5,661 nucleotides of DNA from an uncultured Succinatimonas sp. (GCA_902465145.1 CABQMD010000068.1:1-5661), one strand, 5' to 3'; numbered from the stretch's first letter, positions 1 through 5,661 are shown. The notes: generated by a model not told the origin, from the letters alone. Numbers and translations are program-made.

Positions 1-385
1 TAATTCCAAAAAGCGTAAAGAAATGCAAAAGCTTTTGGATAATCTCTCTGTAGGTGATGAGGTTTTGACTAACGGTGGTATTGCCGGTCGTATCGTCAGG
101 CTTCCTGACAACAAAGAGTACGTATTAGTTGAAGTTGCCGACGAAGTTGTAATGCAGATGAAGCGTAACTACGTCGTAGCTGTGTTGCCAAAGGGCACCT
201 TGCAGGCAGTTGCCGTCGATAAAAAGAATGCTCCTAAGAAGGCTAATGCAAAAAAAGCTGCTCCTAAAGTTCAGGCACCTTTGCCGCAAGCTGTGGAAGC
301 CAAACTCGGCATAGCTTCTGACGATGACAAGAAAGAAGAGCCAAGTGCCCCTGTTGCCGAAGCTGAAAACAAAGAAAATAAATAA
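1..385 (+). CDS. yajC: YajC, Sec translocon accessory subunit (5' partial)
   Basis: YajC is a small inner-membrane protein that associates with SecD and SecF in the accessory complex of the SecYEG translocon. The reading frame is open from position 2 and starts mid-gene (NSKKRKE, then MQKLLDNL). The Met codon at 23 is internal: E. coli YajC has its membrane helix and an RPQQKR-type basic stretch before this point, so the true start and helix lie upstream of the window. Family signatures seen are GDEVLTNGGIAGRI and VVAVLPKGTL. After the usual E. coli end point (…KGT plus a few residues) this protein continues for about 50-55 residues. That tail is first rich in Lys, Ala and Pro, then acidic (DDDKKEE), and ends ENKENK. 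It is followed by secD, the standard neighbour. The identity is firm; the role of the tail is unknown. Confidence 0.95.
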   Translation, partial: NSKKRKEMQKLLDNLSVGDEVLTNGGIAGRIVRLPDNKEYVLVEVADEVVMQMKRNYVVAVLPKGTLQAVAVDKKNAPKKANAKKAAPKVQAPLPQAVEAKLGIASDDDKKEEPSAPVAEAENKENK

Positions 386-410
386 TTTCTTTTTAACTTT
401 TCCTTAATAT

Positions 411-430
411 GACCGCGCTCTGGCGCGGTC
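411..430 (+). promoter_or_regulatory. Intercistronic hairpin between yajC and secD
   Basis: GACCGCGC at 411-418 and GCGCGGTC at 423-430 are perfect reverse complements, giving an 8-bp GC-rich stem with a TCTG tetraloop. The downstream sequence is TGATTTC, which is not a proper U-tract, so this is not a convincing intrinsic terminator. The hairpin ends about 7 nt before the secD RBS. Possible roles are weak attenuation, an RNA processing or stability element between yajC and secDF, or modulation of secD translation. The structure is plain in the sequence; the function is inferred. Confidence 0.6.
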
Positions 431-437
431 TGATTTC

Positions 438-442
438 AAGAG
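438..442 (+). promoter_or_regulatory. secD ribosome-binding site (AAGAG) for a GTG start
   Basis: AAGAG lies 7 nt before the GTG at 450. It supports this non-ATG start, which also gives an N-terminus ([12 protein letters not shown]) matching E. coli SecD (MLNRYPLWKYVM). It is a modest Shine-Dalgarno match directly after the 411-430 hairpin. Confidence 0.6.
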
Positions 443-449
443 TTCCAAA

Positions 450-2333
450 GTGCAAAACAAGTTCCCTTTGTGGAAAAACGTCATGATCGTGCTGATCATT
501 TTGATCGGTGCTTTCTACGCTCTTCCCAATCTGTACGGCGAAGATCCGGCACTCCAGATATCTGGTGCCAGAGGTCTTGATGTAGATGCCGCGGTGCAAG
601 TCAAGGTACAGCAGGCGCTTGAAGCCAAAAACATCAGCGGCGATTATGAGTTGGAAAACGGTCAGTTGCTGGTACGTTTCAAGAATACCGAAGAACAGTT
701 GCTGGCAAGAGATTTGGCCGCATCCGTACTCGACGACAATTATGTTACCGCCCTTAATTTAGCCCCGGCCACTCCTGCATGGATGCGAGCCATGGGTATG
801 CACCCTTTGAAGTTAGGCCTTGATCTGCGTGGCGGCGTGCATTTTCTCATGGAAGTTGATATGGATTCGGCCATGAAGAAGATGACTGATCAGCTGGTCA
901 ATGATTTCAGAACCGAGTTGCGTAATGCCGGTATTCGTCTTGCAGGAGCAAGAGCCGAGGGTGATAACGTGATCGTGGCATTCCGCGATGCACAAACCCG
1001 TGATGAAGCTTTAAAAACTCTTTCGTCGCGTCACAAAGATTTTAAGCTTCAGGATTACGACAGCCAAAGCGACGGACGTTTCTACATACGTGCTACCATG
1101 ACTCCGCAGAAGCTTTCCGAGGTTAAAACCAATGCTGTTGATCAGAACATCAACATCATCAGAAACCGTGTTAACGAGTTGGGTGTGGCTGAACCGTTGG
1201 TTCAACGTCAGGGCGCAGATCGCGTGGTAGTTGAATTGCCTGGTATTCAGGATACGGCCCGTGCCAAGGAAATTTTGGGCGCAACTGCCACCTTGGAGTT
1301 CAGATTGGTTGACAATACTGCCGATGTAGGTGCCGCTGCACAGGGACATGTTCCTGCGGGAACAGAGGTCCTTTATGACGCCAAACATTATCCAGTAGTG
1401 GTGAGCAAACAGGTGATTTTAACCGGTGATCATATCGTCGACGCCTCGTCAAGTGCCGATGAAAACGGTCGTCCTCAGGTTAATATCAGCCTTGACTCCC
1501 GCGGCGGTAATATTATGTCAGCTTTTACCAAGGATAATATCGGCAAGCCTATGGCGACCAATTTTATCGAGTTTAAAGCCGTGGTTTCCGATGATCCCAA
1601 TGCTTTAAAACCTGGAGATGTGGGGTATAAGCCGAAATTCCGTAAGGTCGAGCAGATAATCAACGTGGCTACTATTCAGAGTCGCCTCGGTTCAAGTTTC
1701 CGCATCACCGGCATCAGCTCGAGTAAGGAAGCTCACAATTTGGCATTGCTCTTGCGCGCCGGTGCTTTGATTGCTCCTATCCAGATCGTTGAAGAGCGTA
1801 CCATCGGACCTTCCTTGGGACAGCAAAACATCGACAACGGCTTAAAAGCCATGCTTTACGGCGTGATCTTCCTGCTGGTGTTCATGATCATCTATTACAA
1901 GGGATTCGGTCTTATCGCAAATTTGGCTCTGCTCTTCAACCTCGTGTTGCTCGTGGGAGTAATGTCGCTTATTCCAGGAGCTACCATGACCTTGCCGGGT
2001 ATTGCAGGCATAGTACTTACCTTGGGTATGGCCGTCGATGCCAATGTGCTTATCTATGAGCGTATACGTGAGGAGATCAGAGCAGGTCGTCCGGTACAGG
2101 CTGCCATCCACGAAGGTTATGCCCGTGCTTTTGTTACCATCGCCGACTCCAACATCACTACCTTCATCACCGGTCTTATCCTCTTTATGGTAGGAACAGG
2201 GTCTGTAAAAGGCTTTGCATTGGTACTAATGATTGGTCTTGCCAGCTCAATGTTTACTGCCGTTACCGCCTGCCGAGCCATCGTGAATTGGGTATGGGGC
2301 TCCAAGGCCAATTTGAAGACTTTGAGCATTTAG
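450..2333 (+). CDS. secD: Protein translocase subunit SecD
   Basis: SecD is an RND-superfamily inner-membrane protein. With SecF it uses the proton motive force to help complete translocation of proteins through SecYEG and to release them on the periplasmic side. The product has 627 aa, against about 615 in E. coli. The first membrane helix is at about residues 9-27 and the family motif LGLDLRGG at 122-129. A long periplasmic region (P1 head and base) reaches to about 455 and includes [18 protein letters not shown] (238-255). GPSLG is at 453-457. Five further membrane segments lie between about 465 and 615. The motif [17 protein letters not shown] (526-542) contains D530, which aligns with the proton-pathway Asp519 of E. 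coli SecD. The GTG start is chosen for homology and RBS spacing. The gene is complete with no frameshift, and its stop codon lies within the secF RBS. Confidence 0.98.
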   Translation: MQNKFPLWKNVMIVLIILIGAFYALPNLYGEDPALQISGARGLDVDAAVQVKVQQALEAKNISGDYELENGQLLVRFKNTEEQLLARDLAASVLDDNYVTALNLAPATPAWMRAMGMHPLKLGLDLRGGVHFLMEVDMDSAMKKMTDQLVNDFRTELRNAGIRLAGARAEGDNVIVAFRDAQTRDEALKTLSSRHKDFKLQDYDSQSDGRFYIRATMTPQKLSEVKTNAVDQNINIIRNRVNELGVAEPLVQRQGADRVVVELPGIQDTARAKEILGATATLEFRLVDNTADVGAAAQGHVPAGTEVLYDAKHYPVVVSKQVILTGDHIVDASSSADENGRPQVNISLDSRGGNIMSAFTKDNIGKPMATNFIEFKAVVSDDPNALKPGDVGYKPKFRKVEQIINVATIQSRLGSSFRITGISSSKEAHNLALLLRAGALIAPIQIVEERTIGPSLGQQNIDNGLKAMLYGVIFLLVFMIIYYKGFGLIANLALLFNLVLLVGVMSLIPGATMTLPGIAGIVLTLGMAVDANVLIYERIREEIRAGRPVQAAIHEGYARAFVTIADSNITTFITGLILFMVGTGSVKGFALVLMIGLASSMFTAVTACRAIVNWVWGSKANLKTLSI

Positions 2334-2336
2334 GAG
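2332..2336 (+). promoter_or_regulatory. secF ribosome-binding site overlapping the secD stop
   Basis: AGGAG begins inside the secD TAG stop codon (TAGGAG) and is 9 nt before the ATG at 2346. This favours that ATG over the adjacent one at 2349 (12 nt) and suggests translational coupling of secD and secF. Confidence 0.75.
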
Positions 2337-2345
2337 AACAAAACT

Positions 2346-3293
2346 ATGATGCAGTTTATTAAGGAAGGGGTAGTCATCCCCTTCATGAAGATAAAACTCG
2401 TCGTGGAATTACTCTGCTTAGGCTTGGTAGTCGCAAGCATAGTCTCCATGTGCGTAAAAGGTCTTAATTGGGGGTTGGATTTTACCGGCGGCGTAGTGGT
2501 GGAAACCGAATTTACCCGTGCAGTTGATCTTGAAACCGTGCGCAAGGCCTATCTTGAAGAAGGTATCGAAGGTACTGCCCAGTATTCAGGAAGTACCAAG
2601 TCGGTGATGATGCGTGTGGCCCCTAAAGAGGGATTAGATCAGCAAACCGTCACCAATAAGGTGTTCAATGCTTCAAAGACCCTCGATCCTGATGTCAAAC
2701 TTGCCCGTTCTGAATACGTCGGTCCTGCAGTCGGCGAAGAACTGGTAGAAAGCGGCATTTTAGCCATCGTGGTTTCGCTTATTGCAATTTTGGCCTATAT
2801 TGCCTTCAGATTTGAATGGAGAATGGCAACCGGTGCCGTGATTTCGCTCGCATACGATGTCATAGTGGTGATGGGTGTGTTCTCGTTTTTCCAGATAGAA
2901 TACGATCTGACCGTGCTGGCGGCTGTACTTACCGTAGTAGGTTATTCATTAAACGACAAAATCGTGGTGTTTGACCGTATACGTGAAAATGCAGTCAAGT
3001 TACCAAGAGGAGTTGAGATGCAGCGACTTTTTGATATTTCGCTTACTCAGACTCTGTCACGTACCATCATCACCTCGGGTACCACTCTTATCACCGTAGT
3101 ATCGTTGATGATCTTCGGCGGCCCTATGATCTACGGTTTCTCGCTGGCCTTGTTCGTGGGTATCGTTTTCGGTACCGCCACGTCCATCTACGTGGCTTCC
3201 ACCTGGACTCTGCTTTTGGGGATCACCCGTGCGCAGCTTGCTCCGCGTAAAGTGGTCAAGCAGGAAACCGATGTCGTGGAAACTATGGACTGA
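2346..3293 (+). CDS. secF: Protein translocase subunit SecF
   Basis: SecF is the partner of SecD in the SecDF(YajC) complex that couples the proton motive force to late steps of protein export. The product has 315 aa, close to the 323 of E. coli, with a slightly shorter N-terminus. Features in order are: first membrane helix at about 17-37; LDFTGG at 44-49; periplasmic domain to about 130, ending in VGPAVG (125-130); and five further membrane segments at about 136-155, 161-182, 186-207, 240-258 and 265-292. GYSLNDKIVVFDRIREN (199-215) is the RND-like motif with conserved acidic residues, followed by SLTQTLSRTIITSGTTL (232-248). The charged tail (RKVVKQETDVVETMD) is cytoplasmic. It is 12 nt downstream of secD and clearly in the same operon. 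Confidence 0.98.
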   Translation: MMQFIKEGVVIPFMKIKLVVELLCLGLVVASIVSMCVKGLNWGLDFTGGVVVETEFTRAVDLETVRKAYLEEGIEGTAQYSGSTKSVMMRVAPKEGLDQQTVTNKVFNASKTLDPDVKLARSEYVGPAVGEELVESGILAIVVSLIAILAYIAFRFEWRMATGAVISLAYDVIVVMGVFSFFQIEYDLTVLAAVLTVVGYSLNDKIVVFDRIRENAVKLPRGVEMQRLFDISLTQTLSRTIITSGTTLITVVSLMIFGGPMIYGFSLALFVGIVFGTATSIYVASTWTLLLGITRAQLAPRKVVKQETDVVETMD

Positions 3294-3296
3294 AGG
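3292..3296 (+). promoter_or_regulatory. nlpI-like gene ribosome-binding site overlapping the secF stop
   Basis: GAAGG starts within the secF TGA stop (TGAAGG) and lies 8 nt before the GTG at 3305. This spacing favours 3305 over a second in-frame GTG at 3311, and ties the lipoprotein gene to the secDF transcript. Confidence 0.65.
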
Positions 3297-3304
3297 TAAA
3301 TTTT

Positions 3305-4282
3305 GTGAGTGTGTCAACTCGCTTAAAGGCCCTGTGCGCAATCGGCGTTTGGGGCCTTGTTTTGTCTTTGTCTTTATCATCGTGTTCTCTCACGAATGAA
3401 AAAGTTGCCTTAAAAAAAACGGAAAGTACGGCGGCTTTTTGTGTTCCTCCGCGTTTTGTAATGTTTGCATATCCTGATTATGCAAGTACTGAGCGCGATC
3501 AGATGCTGTTGGTAAATGTATCAAGACTTCTTGATACCAAGGCAGTTACCAAACGCGAAAGAGCTGAAGTGTTTTATGAGCTCGGAATAATTTACGACAG
3601 GTTGGGCATGGAAGCTACGGCCCGATCGATGTTCATGAATGCTTTGGCAGAGAACCGTCGCTACGCGGCTCCTTATAATTTCGTGGGGATCTACTTTGCT
3701 GAAGACGGGCGTTTTCAGGAGGCGCTCGATGCTTTTGACTCTGGTCTTGAGCTGGATCCGTCCGATGCTTATGTAAATTTTAACCGCGGAATAGTGTTGT
3801 ATCTTGCAGGTCGTGCGGCTACTGCCTTGCCGGATTTCAGACGTTTTTATCGTGCAGATTCCTCTGATCCTTATCGTTTGCTTTGGCTTTATCTTTGTGA
3901 AAGATCGTTGGGAGATGACGAACAGGCGTTGAAGAATCTGTCCTTAAGGCGTGATCATGCCTCTGACAAGGAAAAAACGGAAAATTGGGGATTTCGCATC
4001 GTTTCTCTCTATCTTAAAGAAAAAAGGCTTGATGATTTCTTTGAAGAGCTCAGAAAATCTGAAAAAAATCCCGACGAATTTGCAGACAGATTGTGCGAAG
4101 GCTATTTTTACGTAGGTATGCAAAGCCTGCTTAACGGTAATGAAAAAGAGGCATATGACTATATGTCGCTTTCGGTTGCTACCAGACGATACGCTTTTTT
4201 GGAATACCGCTATGCTTTAAGACTCATGAAAAATTTAGGGCAGAAACGCGGTCTGTTTGTGAGTCCTGAAATAACACTTTGA
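3305..4282 (+). CDS. nlpI: NlpI-type TPR outer-membrane lipoprotein
   Basis: NlpI is an outer-membrane lipoprotein. In E. coli it acts as an adaptor for the periplasmic protease Prc in degrading the endopeptidase MepS, and as a scaffold for peptidoglycan hydrolases. The 325-aa product has a lipoprotein signal peptide (basic start, hydrophobic core, lipobox LSSC, lipidated C27). Ser at +2 predicts outer-membrane sorting. TPR-like repeats lie at about 86-119, 120-153 and 154-187, with another helical pair near 264-297. Blocks clearly shared with E. coli NlpI include YELGIIYDRLG, LELDPSDAYVNFNRGIVLY, DPYRLLWLYL, a WGF…IV.LYL block and EYRYALRLM. It is longer than E. coli NlpI (294 aa), mainly in the linker between the lipid anchor and the first TPR (about 30-75) and in the signal region. 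GTG is the chosen start. It lies 11 nt after secF, an unusual location, since E. coli nlpI follows pnp. Confidence 0.88.
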   Translation: MSVSTRLKALCAIGVWGLVLSLSLSSCSLTNEKVALKKTESTAAFCVPPRFVMFAYPDYASTERDQMLLVNVSRLLDTKAVTKRERAEVFYELGIIYDRLGMEATARSMFMNALAENRRYAAPYNFVGIYFAEDGRFQEALDAFDSGLELDPSDAYVNFNRGIVLYLAGRAATALPDFRRFYRADSSDPYRLLWLYLCERSLGDDEQALKNLSLRRDHASDKEKTENWGFRIVSLYLKEKRLDDFFEELRKSEKNPDEFADRLCEGYFYVGMQSLLNGNEKEAYDYMSLSVATRRYAFLEYRYALRLMKNLGQKRGLFVSPEITL

Positions 4283-4288
4283 TTTTTT

Positions 4289-4293
4289 GGAGG
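4289..4293 (+). promoter_or_regulatory. Strong Shine-Dalgarno GGAGG with no start codon at normal spacing
   Basis: GGAGG follows the nlpI stop by 6 nt, but no in-frame ATG, GTG or TTG falls 5-12 nt downstream. The nearest plausible start is the ATG at 4320, 26 nt away. A 15-nt palindrome (4294-4308) fills the space; if folded out, the effective spacing would be about 11 nt. Alternatively AGGAAG at 4303-4308, inside the palindrome, is the RBS at 11 nt. Either reading is inference. Confidence 0.4.
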
Positions 4294-4308
4294 CTTCCTG
4301 TCAGGAAG
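4294..4308. repeat. 15-bp palindrome in the arsR-family gene leader
   Basis: CTTCCTG at 4294-4300 and CAGGAAG at 4302-4308 form a perfect 7-bp inverted repeat around a single T. In RNA it can fold as a 5- to 6-bp stem that includes the AGGAAG RBS candidate. In DNA it could be a binding site for a dimeric regulator such as the adjacent gene product. The symmetry is seen directly; the function is not known. Confidence 0.55.
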
Positions 4309-4319
4309 AAAACAGGATC

Positions 4320-4676
4320 ATGCGCTATAACGACAATAATGAAAGCGGTAGCCTCAGTGCGACTGAATTTGCCGAATTAAAGCCCAGACTACTGCCTCAG
4401 GACGATGTCGAGGTTATGAGTGAATTTTTTAAAGCGTTAAGCGATCCTACGCGTATCAGCATAGTTGATGCTTTGCAAAAAAAAGGTTGGTTATGCGTAT
4501 CTGATCTTGCCGAACTTTTGGGAGTGAGCAAGTCCGCTATTTCTCACCAGATGTGCAAAATGAGATTGAACAAACTGGTACGTTTAAAACGCGACGGCAA
4601 GCGGGTCTTTTACGCTTTAAACGACGATCATGTGGAAAAAGTTTTTGCGATGGCAGTAACCCATATCCACGAATAA
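4320..4676 (+). CDS. ArsR/SmtB-family metal-responsive repressor, zinc-type alpha5 site
   Basis: This is a 118-aa winged-helix regulator of the ArsR/SmtB family; such dimers bind operators and release DNA on metal binding. FFKALSDPTRISIVDAL is the family opening helix, followed by the helix-turn-helix VSDLAELLGVSKSAISHQM and the wing LVRLKRDGKRVFYAL. The last helix, NDDHVEKVFAMAVTHIHE, aligns without gaps with SmtB so that D102, H104, H115 and E118 match all four alpha5 Zn ligands (SmtB D104, H106, H117, E120). C59 and D62 match two SmtB alpha3N ligands (C61, D64), but the N-terminal arm lacks the other two. The cysteine pairs of persulfide sensors (SqrR/BigR) are not evident. ATG 4320 is preferred; an in-frame TTG at 4287 would add 11 residues, including a Cys, but has no RBS. 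It lies just after nlpI and 50 nt before the desulfurase gene. The exact inducer and targets are inferred. Confidence 0.85.
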   Translation: MRYNDNNESGSLSATEFAELKPRLLPQDDVEVMSEFFKALSDPTRISIVDALQKKGWLCVSDLAELLGVSKSAISHQMCKMRLNKLVRLKRDGKRVFYALNDDHVEKVFAMAVTHIHE

Positions 4677-4700
4677 AGGCTTTTTTCGAATTTTAAATTC
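4670..4700. promoter_or_regulatory. Two overlapping inverted repeats between regulator and desulfurase genes (candidate operator)
   Basis: The first dyad, 4670-4688 (CGAATAAAGGCTTTTTTCG), pairs at 8 of 9 positions around G4679. The second, 4688-4700 (GAATTTTAAATTC), is a perfect 6-bp inverted repeat around T4694. They share the TTCGAA at 4685-4690, so GAA/TTC half-sites recur along the stretch. SmtB/CzrA operators are built on TGAA-N6-TTCA; here CGAA-N7-TTCA (4687-4701) is similar but has one extra base and one mismatch. The region overlaps the regulator's stop codon and ends 26 nt before the desulfurase ATG. Being AT-rich, it could partly be chance symmetry. Confidence 0.4.
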
Positions 4701-4726
4701 ATACACAATTCAAGGTCGGTTCAACC

Positions 4727-5661
4727 ATGAGTGTCAAACGTCCTGTTTATCTTGATTATGCAGCTGCCACTCCGAGTGATCAGCGTGTCATTGAAGAGAT
4801 GATATCCTGCATGAGCATAGACGGTGCCTTTGCCAATCCGCATGCCAAAGATCATGTTTACGGATGGGAAGCGGCCGAGGCCGTTGAAACGGCACGTGAT
4901 CGCGTGGCTGCTTTGATAGGCGCATCTCCGCTTGAAATCTATTTCACCTCGGGAGCTACCGAAGCTAATAATCTGGCTATTTTCGGACTTGCAGAGGCTC
5001 TTGAAGCTCAGGGAAGTCAGAGAAAGCGTCTTGTTACCTCTCCTATAGAACATAAAGCAGTGCTCGAGGCCTGTGAAAAACTATCTGATCAGGGGTTTGA
5101 GATTACCTATATAAAACCAGATTGCGAAGGGATCGTAACTGCCGAGATGTTAAAAGACGTTATGGATGACGACGTCTTTTTGGTGACGCTTGCGCAGGCA
5201 AACAGCGTGCTCGGATCTGTAAACGACGTCCATAAACTTGCTAAAGTTGCAAGATCTTTCGGTGCATTTTTCCACACGGATACAGCTCAGAGTGCAGGTT
5301 ATGTCGAAACGGATTTTGATTCATCTGATGTATCCATGGCTACTTTAACTTCAGAAAAGATTTGCGGACCCAAGGGCGTGGGAGCTTTGTATGTGCAGCG
5401 TGCTCAGAAAGTGCCGCTTGAAGCTCAGATCCTAGGAGGCGGACAGGAAAAAGGTTTGCGCGGCGGGACCGTTCCGACCCATCAGGTAGCCGGAATGGGA
5501 AAAGCTTTTGAGATCATGCGTCATCAGGGCGATGAGGACGCAAAACGCATGAATGCTTTAAGAGACAAGCTGATTAAAGGTTTGAGCGCCGTCGAAGGAT
5601 GTGTAATAAACGGCAGCAGCGAGCATCACGTACCCGGGATCTTGTCGGTAAGTTTTAAAGG
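4727..5661 (+). CDS. Cysteine desulfurase, IscS/NifS family, divergent (3' partial)
   Basis: These PLP enzymes convert cysteine to alanine and pass the sulfur, as a persulfide, to Fe-S scaffolds or tRNA thiolation enzymes. 311 codons are present and the frame runs off the window end. The start MSVKRPVYLDYAAATP matches IscS, and AAGG at 4712-4715 is an RBS candidate 11 nt away. Retained catalytic features, with E. coli IscS equivalents, are T78 (T76), H109 (H104), D185 (D180), Q188 (Q183), the Schiff-base lysine K211 (K206) and T248 (T243). Two motifs differ. IscS NNEIG is NSVLG at 159-163, so N155 becomes Ser. IscS SGHK is TSEK at 208-211, so the phosphate-contacting His205 becomes Glu. GGGQEKGLRGGT (237-248) corresponds to IscS GGGHERGMRSGT. 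The active-site Cys loop (near IscS Cys328) is beyond the window. It may be a true desulfurase or a specialised or degenerate paralogue, so no iscS symbol is given. Confidence 0.9.
   Translation, partial: MSVKRPVYLDYAAATPSDQRVIEEMISCMSIDGAFANPHAKDHVYGWEAAEAVETARDRVAALIGASPLEIYFTSGATEANNLAIFGLAEALEAQGSQRKRLVTSPIEHKAVLEACEKLSDQGFEITYIKPDCEGIVTAEMLKDVMDDDVFLVTLAQANSVLGSVNDVHKLAKVARSFGAFFHTDTAQSAGYVETDFDSSDVSMATLTSEKICGPKGVGALYVQRAQKVPLEAQILGGGQEKGLRGGTVPTHQVAGMGKAFEIMRHQGDEDAKRMNALRDKLIKGLSAVEGCVINGSSEHHVPGILSVSFK

Noticed and set aside
411..437. Intrinsic terminator after yajC
   Set aside because: The stem is good, but it is followed by TGATTTC rather than a U-tract, and secD normally shares the yajC transcript.
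386..449. VemP/SecM-type arrest peptide upstream of secD
   Set aside because: The 64-nt gap has no open reading frame of the length needed for a secretion-monitor peptide.
1011..1388. 125-codon open frame on the minus strand inside secD
   Set aside because: It lies wholly within the conserved secD coding region, resembles no family I know, and has no independent gene spacing or RBS evidence. It is a shadow of the plus-strand gene.
3057..3380. 107-codon minus-strand open frame over the secF/nlpI junction
   Set aside because: It is low-complexity, charged antisense sequence over two clearly real genes, with no recognisable domain.
4257..4285. Internal promoter at the end of nlpI driving the regulator gene
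   Set aside because: TTGTGA at 4257-4262 is a fair -35 element, but no -10-like hexamer occurs at 16-18 nt, so it is not supported.
4675..4690. Intrinsic terminator after the ArsR-family gene (T6 run at 4681-4686)
   Set aside because: The T-run is preceded only by a weak AT pairing (AAA-GGC-TTT) and no GC stem, so termination is not supported.
4645..4709. Sigma70 promoter for the desulfurase gene
   Set aside because: TTGCGA at 4645-4650 and CACAAT at 4704-4709 look like isolated -35 and -10 elements, but no pair with 16-18 nt spacing scores well. A promoter may exist but cannot be called by eye.
4721..5053. 110-codon minus-strand open frame opposite the desulfurase start
   Set aside because: The plus strand here encodes conserved IscS/NifS motifs, and the antisense product matches nothing.
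5183..5365. Frameshift or sequencing error explaining the odd desulfurase motifs
   Set aside because: The frame stays intact and aligns gap-free with IscS on both sides of both motifs, so these are substitutions rather than indel artefacts.

Overview
The window holds six co-directional genes on the plus strand: the 3' part of yajC, complete secD, secF, an nlpI-like lipoprotein gene and an ArsR/SmtB-type regulator gene, then the 5' part of a cysteine desulfurase gene of the IscS/NifS family. Coding density is very high. The longest gap between genes is about 65 nt and the minus strand shows no credible gene. The yajC-secD-secF order and the close match of SecD, SecF and NlpI to their E. coli-type relatives point to a gammaproteobacterium. 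An anaerobic, host-associated lineage such as Succinivibrionaceae is only a guess.

Layout: (1) Positions 1-3293 are the Sec accessory operon. YajC has an unusual Lys/Ala/Pro- then Asp/Glu-rich C-terminal tail. A perfect 8-bp hairpin sits between yajC and the GTG start of secD. The ribosome-binding site (RBS) of secF overlaps the secD stop codon. (2) Positions 3305-4282 encode an NlpI-type TPR lipoprotein starting 11 nt after secF, with its RBS overlapping the secF stop; it therefore looks like the last gene of the Sec operon. In E. coli nlpI instead follows pnp. (3) Positions about 4283-5661 form an accessory-looking module. The ArsR/SmtB-family protein keeps all four zinc ligands of the alpha5 site, and it lies directly upstream of a cysteine desulfurase homologue that is cut by the window end. 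Two overlapping inverted repeats lie between these two genes, and a separate 15-bp palindrome lies just before the regulator's likely ATG.

How they work together: YajC, SecD and SecF form the proton-motive-force-driven accessory complex of SecYEG. NlpI is itself an exported lipoprotein and is a scaffold or adaptor for envelope proteolysis and peptidoglycan hydrolases in E. coli, so its co-transcription with secDF makes sense as an envelope-biogenesis unit. The regulator/desulfurase pair is the most unusual part. A zinc-type sensor sits where the Fe-S regulator IscR stands in the usual isc operon, and the desulfurase has non-standard residues at two PLP/substrate-pocket motifs (NSV for NNE, TSEK for SGHK). 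A sulfur-mobilisation locus controlled by metal is a hypothesis; the deciding downstream genes and the active-site cysteine loop are outside the window.
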